Positions 40,661-46,142 of a DNA stretch of 46,142 bases are shown here, one piece after another. Numbering within the stretch: position 1 is the stretch's first letter; each line of letters opens with the position of its first letter. The DNA lies in NCBI GenBank assembly GCA_001839685.1, contig MLAK01000112.1, positions 82,981-129,122 on the forward strand, written 5' to 3'. Made by a program: the position numbers and the translations under genes. This stretch comes from Tritrichomonas foetus (Eukaryota; Parabasalia; Tritrichomonadida; Tritrichomonadidae). Under the pieces are notes generated by a model. The model searched no databases and was not told the DNA's origin. It saw only the letters and a program-made list of their open reading frames with translations.

Positions 40661-41142
40661 TGCTTGGTTTTCAATTCTTATTTATTGTGTTTGCTTTATA
40701 TGGTCATTTCTTTTCATATAAATAATTAGGGAACTTCACGATTGTTGAAGAGATCTTTTCCTGGTATATCAAAGGAAAACAGAATATATTGTCATTCGCT
40801 ACTATGCATAAAATCAATTGGACGAAAAAAATCAATCTTTCTATTCTGTGTTAATGGGCAAAATAAAATAGATTAGAATTTGTGATACAGCATCAAAAAT
40901 GATGAAGTATAAGATGAGAAAACTATGATGAAAAATAATGTTAAACCTGGTTTGACTTAAACCTAATCCTGCTCCACAAATAATTAATCTATTAAATAAT
41001 TATTAATTCAACAAAAGAATATTTTCAGAATAAAGTACTTTATTCATTGACTCGGTGAAAATTAATTGGAGATACTGAATAAAAAGTAATTTATGAAGCA
41101 TTGCCTTTTTTTTCGTTGGGTTAAGACTTTTTTCGCTTGGAG

Positions 41143-41178
41143 TGAAAAGTGAATGTCTCAAAATTCGACAACACTAAT
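41143..41178 (+). repeat. Left arm of a 36-bp inverted repeat
   Basis: This arm pairs with 41739-41774 at 34 of 36 positions. It begins TGAAAAGTGAA and continues through GTCTCAAAATTCGAC. No target duplication is evident outside the arms. Confidence 0.8.
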
Positions 41179-41433
41179 GATAAACGTGCATAAATATTCA
41201 TCTCTGTGAAAATTCTTCGAGACCACATCGCCAAATCTCGACAAACAAGCACCTATCTCATCGACATGATTAAAAGTTACCAGTCTCGTGAAGTTGAAGA
41301 CAAGCAATTCAATCTGATCAATTTCATATTCTTTTTGAACAATAGTTTCTGATAGGTTTAAATATATATGTGTTACAAAAATATATTTCTCATCAGTTTG
41401 ATACAGTTGCCCGATGTAATTTAATTCATGCAA
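41158..41433 (-). pseudogene. ATG-less 91-codon open frame inside the 36-bp inverted repeat
   Basis: The frame reads from 41433 (TTG, no ATG; a stop lies three codons upstream) to TGA at 41158, whose last residues VVEF fall in the left repeat arm. The text (QLYQTDEKYIFVTHIYLNL, DQIELLVFNFTRLVTFNH, DEIGACLSRFGDVVSK) has normal amino-acid variety and a GC content above the flanks, which suggests a decayed gene fragment. I recognise no family. Confidence 0.35.
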
Positions 41434-41738
41434 TCTATAAAGTTAATGTTGGATTAGATATTCTTTCACGTATGGAAATTAATGGGTAGATTCGTAATTG
41501 TCTCATATGGTCAAAATAACGGTTAATTGACCAAAAACCGAAAAAACAATTAATTAGAAAGGGAGATTACGATTCTCCAATTCATCATACATAAAAATTA
41601 ATAATACTTATTAAAAATGATAACATTTTATTTATGTATCCAATAAATTTTACTGTAATATCCTTAAAATTAAATTGGTTCTACAAAAGAATTATAAAAA
41701 TAACTTCATTATTCTAGTTTCATAATTATTTTATTTCA

Positions 41739-41774
41739 ATTAGTGTGGTCGAATTTTGAGACCTTCACTTTTCA
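41739..41774 (-). repeat. Right arm of the 36-bp inverted repeat
   Basis: The partner of 41143-41178. The two arms bound 632 bp containing an ATG-less open frame and a short AT-rich centre, resembling a small foldback element. Confidence 0.8.
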
Positions 41775-41867
41775 TAACGATAGCAAAAATTCTTGATTCA
41801 AAATTACTCACAAATTCTTTTATTGACGATTTCATGAAATTCTTATAATGCACTTATATTATACATC

Positions 41868-41921
41868 CAATATTTCTAGATAACTACATTATACTATAAA
41901 TAAAATGATCTAGAAATATTG
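41868..41921. repeat. Hairpin, 14-bp perfect stem
   Basis: CAATATTTCTAGAT (41868-41881) is the reverse complement of ATCTAGAAATATTG (41908-41921), with a 26-nt AT-rich loop. Confidence 0.7.
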
Positions 41922-42188
41922 TCGGAAAATACCAATAATGAAGATGGTTTGTGTTAATTTTGGAGATCTTACTTTATGTCATATATCAATATTTAAGATG
42001 ATGTATTACATATTTGATAAATATGATTCCATTACGTTGAGTAAGTTAAGCCCAATAGGATTCTTTGATTACGACTCACTGGTGAAGTGATTGGATCAGT
42101 CAATTTTGGCAAATTGTGATTTATGACGAATAATTATGTAATAATTGTAATGAAAGAAAATCGGTTGATGATTGACTTGAAAGATAAC

Positions 42189-42217
42189 ATTGAATTAGAT
42201 GTATACAAACTAACTAG
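42189..42217. repeat. Left target-site duplication and TIR of transposon copy 2
   Basis: Target duplication ATTGAATT at 42189-42196, then the TIR AGATGTATACAAACTAACTAG at 42197-42217. Confidence 0.9.
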
Positions 42218-42574
42218 CTCTAGATGTAGAAGACCATTGAGAGATCTAAATGAATAATTGTTGATATTATTGTCATCTAAAAATTATTTAATTGTAATCC
42301 TATTAATAATATATAAATATTATAATTTAAAAATCAAGATACAGAGAAAACCAAATCCAAAAAAAAATTGTGAGAAAAAAATAAACCCAACAGAAATTTC
42401 TGAGAATTATTGAGATAAAAAGGGATTTTATAGCATTAATATCTTGATTATTTCTTATCATAAATCGTGCTTTTTATTATCATATGACCCTCCATCGAAA
42501 ATTATAATGTTTTCCAAAATACAAAAATGAAGTATAAAAAAAATATTAATAATTTTGATATAAATAAAAAAAAT

Positions 42575-42790
42575 TTAGGCATCAATGAGAAGATTATGAA
42601 TGTTTTGCCATCTAAATGGCGAGTCATCAGAAAATTCACTTGGCATTGAGTCTGGAAAAAAACATATTGGATTCCATTTTTCTTGATTTGGTCTTTCAAT
42701 CGTTGTATCTGTATCCCTGCTTGAGAATGTGCTGTTGAGGACTGCCAGTCTATTTTCTTCATATACTAAAATTTTATGACAGAAAAGATT
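42575..42790 (-). pseudogene. ATG-less open frame in transposon copy 2 (counterpart of 2241-2456)
   Basis: Same frame as in copy 1, ending in FRWQNIHNLLIDA and TAA; the visible changes are Tyr to Asp and Arg to His. The overlapping 86-codon frame at 42502-42762 is the counterpart of 2269-2529. Confidence 0.3.
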
Positions 42791-43082
42791 TCAATACATT
42801 CTTATTTGTCAAATGGAAATTGAATTAATTCAACATCACTGAGTTAAAACTATCAAAATTTTCGTGATTTTTAATTAAAAATCGATAGAAGAAGTGTAAA
42901 TAGAATTATGGGAAGCAGTATTATAATCTTTATGATTCTTGGAAAAAAAGCTTCTCACAATTTTTTTTAGGCTTTCTCCAAAATCGCTCTTTTTTCGGTT
43001 TAATTGTTGCAAAATTTCAAAACTATGAATAAATATGGCTCATAACTATAAAATATAGATTTAACAATTGACTGAAAGCTGT

Positions 43083-43181
43083 TCACCCGAAAACTGAAAC
43101 AATAGCTTCTTCAGAATCATTTTCGAAATATTTTTGAATTCGGCCATTTGCGAAGTTTGCGATAAGGGAAATTTTCGTCAT
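43083..43181 (-). pseudogene. 32-codon ORF in transposon copy 2 (counterpart of 1849-1947)
   Basis: Starts MTKISLIANFANG and ends at the same TGA as in copy 1. It supplies the base that is undetermined in copy 1 (A at the equivalent of 1855). Confidence 0.3.
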
Positions 43182-43270
43182 TCTTTTAGCTATTTGGGTT
43201 TTGATTTTTGACTGATGGTATTAAGTAATACTGATGATAAGGATCATTTTAGTGATTTCGTACGTTAAGA

Positions 43271-43299
43271 CTATTTAGTTTGTATACATCTATTGAATT
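43271..43299. repeat. Right TIR and target-site duplication of transposon copy 2
   Basis: The TIR occupies 43271-43291 and the second ATTGAATT 43292-43299. Confidence 0.9.
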
Positions 43300-44367
43300 T
43301 CAGAGATCTCTGAAAAATAAAATGGATGTTTAAGCTGTGTTTATGACATGTAATATCAAAAAGTTATTGATGTAGATTCAAATTTGAATGCATTAATTGA
43401 AATATAAACCAATCATTGAAAATGATTCACTTTTTGTTTTGCAATTTTTGAATGAGCATTCAATATTTTATAACCGAAATAAATCCTCATTTCTTCTCGT
43501 TTGGAATAATTCACTTGTGGAATATGAAAGATATTGTAATAAATGTAATTTTATTATCACTCATTAAGAATAAAGTCATGTACAGTAAGGCTAAATTGGT
43601 TGAATTGGGAAAGTTCATTTTCCATTATATAATTGAATGATTTTGTCTAGAAATTAGCGTTAAAAATATATTTCTGAAATTCATGATGATTGGAATGAAT
43701 TTTATATTCACAAAAAACTATACCATTCAAATTATTTTCTGATAACACATTCAAAACACTTCTTAGAACTAACGAAAAGAATCGGTGTTAAAATTTTTCG
43801 GCTGAAATTGCATAATAATATGGACAAAGGCGATTATAACAAATGCTTTAAATTCTCTCAAAACACTCTGAATATGAATTTCAATAAAGTAAAAAATTTT
43901 ATGCAATAATTATTACAATTTAATTTGCATCATTGGTTATAACGTTTTGGATAGAAAATAGAAATTGGTTTTTTTCATCTGCACTAATAAATAATTCACT
44001 TTTATTCCAGGAGAGATAGTCATAGGCAGAATTAAATATAGATTAATTGAAGATTCATGATGAAAAGAAATATCGTAAAGAAATAAATATTCAATCAATA
44101 ATCAGATTACTAAACTTTTGATATCATTCAAATTTTGTGTGAAATTGATGATATCATTGAATTTGAAACGGTGAAAACAACTAAACTCATATTTTTGATA
44201 ATGAACGTTTTTTGAAAGAATAACCATAATTTTTATTGAAATTGAATAACTCAAATTTCAATTATTCTGCTGATTATTCTGCAATACTAATAAATGTTTT
44301 CACCTAACACTTTGAAAGTATTAAATTGATTCAATTTACAGAAAAGAAAAAAATTGAGACAATTACT

Positions 44368-44373
44368 TCATTC
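44368..44373 (+). promoter_or_regulatory. Inr-like element of the kinase gene
   Basis: TCATTC matches the trichomonad initiator TCAYW (T at the W position) and places a start site 38 bp before the ATG at 44408. Confidence 0.3.
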
Positions 44374-44407
44374 TTCTTTTTGTACTTAAACTAATCGATT
44401 TAGGAAG

Positions 44408-45793
44408 ATGGACAAAACTCAAGAAATAACAATGGAAGATTTCAAAATCATTAGGACACTCGGAGAAGGCAATTTCGGTTCGGTATTTCTCGCTATTTTC
44501 AAGCCAACAGGGGATAGAGTTGCATTGAAAAGAATGAAGAAAGAAGATCATGATACGAGATCAATCAATCGATTCCGTCGCGAGATCCGAATCATGCGTA
44601 AAATTTCTCATCCTTCTGTTCCTCGATTTTATGGAACATTCGAGACGGATACATCTATTTTCATAGTTATGGAATATATTAATGGAACTTCATTAACAGA
44701 AATTGTTCGAGGTTGTGATGGAGTTCCAGAGATGTGTGAAAATCGATTACCTGAAAAGATTGCCATGAAATATTTCGTAGAATTAATTTGTATTTTGAAA
44801 AATCTTCATACAGAGTTAAAAATTGTGCATCGTGATCTTAAGCTTGATAACATTATAATTGATATGAATGAGAGAGTTCGAATTCTTGATTTTGGTCTTT
44901 CAAACATGGATAATACTGATGAAGTTGAACTTCACAATCATCATAATAATAATGACAATAACAGTAAAAATGAATCCAAAATCCTGTTTGAAACAGCATG
45001 TGGAACAATTGCTTATGTTGCACCAGAAATGATTAAGCGAGAAAATTATACCGAAAAAGTTGATATTTGGAGCACAGGTGTTGTTCTTTATTCAATGCTG
45101 ACAGGAAAACTTCCTTTTTATCATGAAAATATTGCTGAAGCATGTCGAATGATTGTTGAAGATCAACCATTGTTTCCTTCGTTTTTAAATCATTCAGCCA
45201 TTGAACTTCTTTCTGCACTTCTTTCAAAATCACCGAAATCACGTCCAACACTTGATGAAATTTTGGCTTTTCCAATTGTTCATGATACTTTTAATGAACA
45301 TCATAGTATTTGTGGTTTTCTTCTTCATCCTTCACCAATAGAAAGTATTTTATCATGTTCTAATCTTGCAACGAAATCATCAGTTGATGTTTCCAAACAC
45401 AACAACGATCAGAATGATCACTTTCTTCAAGCTAGCACTCGAAAGGATATTGCCATTCGAATCAAAAGCAATACCAGATATCAAGAGCATAGTCCATTCT
45501 TTAAATGTGTGAACAGTTCTAACTCGTTTGCTCAAATTAATCAGTCACAGTCATTAAAACAGAGGCAAATCATGAAATTCAGAAGTGTCAGACGTGGATT
45601 ACGAATAAAATCACCGCCTCCACAAGAACCGGTACTCAGCGGTGGATCAAATGATGAAATAGAAATAGAACCATCAATCCCACGGACAATGAGGCGAAAC
45701 AATCTGACAAGCATGAGTGCACAGTATAAAAGCCCATCAATCAACAACAATCTTTTAATTGTTCGTCCTCAATTTCGCCGAATCTCATTGTGA
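44408..45793 (+). CDS. Protein kinase, CAMK/SNF1-like
   Basis: A 461-residue Ser/Thr kinase. All key residues are present: Gly-loop GEGNFGSV at 19-26, the ATP-binding Lys at 41 in VALK, catalytic HRDLKLDN at 141, DFG at 161 and APE at 205. The sequence around FRREIRIMRKISHPSVPRF, IVHRDLKLDN and VDIWSTGVVLYSMLTGKLPF is of CAMK/SNF1-like type common in trichomonads. The stretch between DFG and APE carries an extra Asn/His-rich run (HNHHNNNDNNSKN), lengthening the activation loop. The kinase domain ends near 295; the tail (about 300-461) is Ser- and Arg-rich, without a recognised domain, and may be regulatory. The ATG at 44408 precedes the domain closely. Substrate unknown. Confidence 0.92.
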   Translation: MDKTQEITMEDFKIIRTLGEGNFGSVFLAIFKPTGDRVALKRMKKEDHDTRSINRFRREIRIMRKISHPSVPRFYGTFETDTSIFIVMEYINGTSLTEIVRGCDGVPEMCENRLPEKIAMKYFVELICILKNLHTELKIVHRDLKLDNIIIDMNERVRILDFGLSNMDNTDEVELHNHHNNNDNNSKNESKILFETACGTIAYVAPEMIKRENYTEKVDIWSTGVVLYSMLTGKLPFYHENIAEACRMIVEDQPLFPSFLNHSAIELLSALLSKSPKSRPTLDEILAFPIVHDTFNEHHSICGFLLHPSPIESILSCSNLATKSSVDVSKHNNDQNDHFLQASTRKDIAIRIKSNTRYQEHSPFFKCVNSSNSFAQINQSQSLKQRQIMKFRSVRRGLRIKSPPPQEPVLSGGSNDEIEIEPSIPRTMRRNNLTSMSAQYKSPSINNNLLIVRPQFRRISL

Positions 45794-45937
45794 TTCGACA
45801 TATATTCAAAACAATGATTATTAGTATTATTAGTAATATTATTATGTAAAATTTTTCATGTAATTCACTTTATCTTCTTCATTTTTCTTTCATTAAGTCA
45901 CTAATTGAAAAATTTGATGTGATAGAATTAGTGTTGT

Positions 45938-46024
45938 TGACCGGTCATTGACCGCTTCTAACGGTCAATTGACCGGACCGGACCGGACCGGACCGGACCG
46001 TTAGAAGCGGTCAATGACCGGTCA
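45938..46024. repeat. GC-rich palindrome with a GACCG tandem core
   Basis: A perfect 29-bp inverted repeat (45938-45966 and 45996-46024) encloses a 29-bp centre. From 45971 to 46000 the pentamer GACCG is repeated six times in tandem. The arms themselves contain the palindromes TGACCGGTCA and, at the left arm/centre border, CGGTCAATTGACCG. GC content is far above the surroundings. The structure could extrude as a cruciform or fold as an RNA hairpin 3' of the kinase gene. Confidence 0.9.
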
Positions 46025-46064
46025 TTTTCATGTAAAGTTTACAATTTTTTTCATGATTTTTTCC

Positions 46065-46093
46065 TTTTTTCCTTTTCCGGGAAAAGGAAAAAA
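46065..46093. repeat. 14-bp perfect inverted repeat with 1-nt centre
   Basis: TTTTTTCCTTTTCC and its complement flank a single G at 46079. It lies 40 bp beyond the GACCG palindrome; in RNA it would be a purine/pyrimidine-rich stem. Confidence 0.75.
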
Positions 46094-46142
46094 ATGAAAT
46101 TTTTCACGATTTAGAAAAAAATGACTATTAATTTTGTTTACG

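Larger units (their letters stand above)
42197..43291 (-). mobile_element. DNA transposon copy 2 (1095 bp, TIR + 8-bp TSD)
   Basis: This is the reverse-complement copy of the element at 1739-2834, one base shorter (one A fewer in an A-run). TIRs are 42197-42217 and 43271-43291 with a single mismatch over 21 bp. The flanks carry a different target duplication, ATTGAATT, showing an independent insertion. The same short frames are present, including the same TGA after the 32-codon ORF, so both copies descend from an already defective or compact element. Confidence 0.9.
40661..44407. other. 3.7-kb gene-poor region with repeat elements
   Basis: No intact gene is supported. The stretch holds a 632-bp inverted-repeat-bounded segment (41143-41774), a 14-bp hairpin (41868-41921), the second transposon copy (42197-43291) and about 1.1 kb of plain AT-rich DNA before the kinase gene, with only a doubtful 62-codon frame (43452-43640). 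Confidence 0.6.
45794..46142. other. Region 3' of the kinase gene
   Basis: No coding sequence is seen; it is dominated by the two palindromes described at 45938-46024 and 46065-46093. Confidence 0.6.

Noticed and set aside
20023..41153. Shared 15-mer TTGGAGTGAAAAGTG near 20026 and 41138
   Set aside because: A match of this length is expected by chance between two sites in 46 kb of AT-rich DNA, and the similarity does not extend.
43452..43640. 62-codon ATG frame between transposon copy 2 and the kinase gene
   Set aside because: Short, AT-driven composition and no family resemblance; the expected number of such frames in this much spacer is not small.
1..46142. CRISPR arrays, bacterial operons or ribosome-binding sites
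   Set aside because: The window is eukaryotic; the only tandem array is coding, and no spacer-repeat pattern exists.

Overview
The window is about 70% AT, has long intronless genes, and encodes axonemal motors alongside a very large multi-membrane-span PAS/adenylate cyclase and type I surface proteins with short lysine-rich tails. This gene style points to a flagellated parabasalid (trichomonad), most likely a Tritrichomonas-type genome. That assignment is an inference from gene content; no marker gene proves it. One undetermined base (1855) and apparent homopolymer frameshifts in the cyclase suggest draft sequence.

Layout. 1-1302: 3' end of a repetitive Lys/Ser/Asp/Glu-rich protein. 1739-2834: a 1.1-kb DNA transposon copy with terminal inverted repeats (TIRs) and an 8-bp target duplication. 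3149-7708: one adenylate cyclase gene split over three overlapping reading frames. 8385-10370: kinesin-9-like motor. 11588-15556: giant type I surface protein. 16456-18183: ChAPs-like protein (exomer cargo-adaptor family). 18366-18767 (minus): TsaA/TrmO-type tRNA methyltransferase. 19183-19482 (minus): small basic protein of unknown role. 19483-21057: gene-free, with a perfect 38-bp inverted repeat whose right arm ends 17 bp before the dynein ATG. 21058-33300: complete DNAH1-like axonemal dynein heavy chain. 33495-33827 (minus): broken 3' end of a surface-protein gene. 34066-37149 (minus): STAG/Scc3-like cohesin subunit, divergent from 37640-40660, a Rictor-like TORC2 subunit. 40661-44407: gene-poor, with a 632-bp inverted-repeat-bounded segment and a second copy of the transposon in opposite orientation. 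44408-45793: CAMK-type protein kinase. 45938-46093: two strong hairpins, one GC-rich and built on GACCG.

The genes do not form an operon. They fall into flagellar motility (dynein, kinesin-9), signalling (cyclase, Rictor, kinase), chromosome cohesion (STAG), membrane traffic (ChAPs-like) and cell surface. Four stop codons are read as TAAA, which fits the stop-overlapping UAAA poly(A) signal known in Trichomonas, and four genes have an Inr-like TCAYW within 40 bp of the ATG.

The most notable items are the two near-identical transposon copies with intact target duplications, the hidden repeat-protein frame at the left edge, the ChAPs-like gene outside fungi, the perfect 38-bp inverted repeat before the dynein gene, the degenerate switch residues of the kinesin and of dynein AAA3, and the GACCG cruciform at the right edge.
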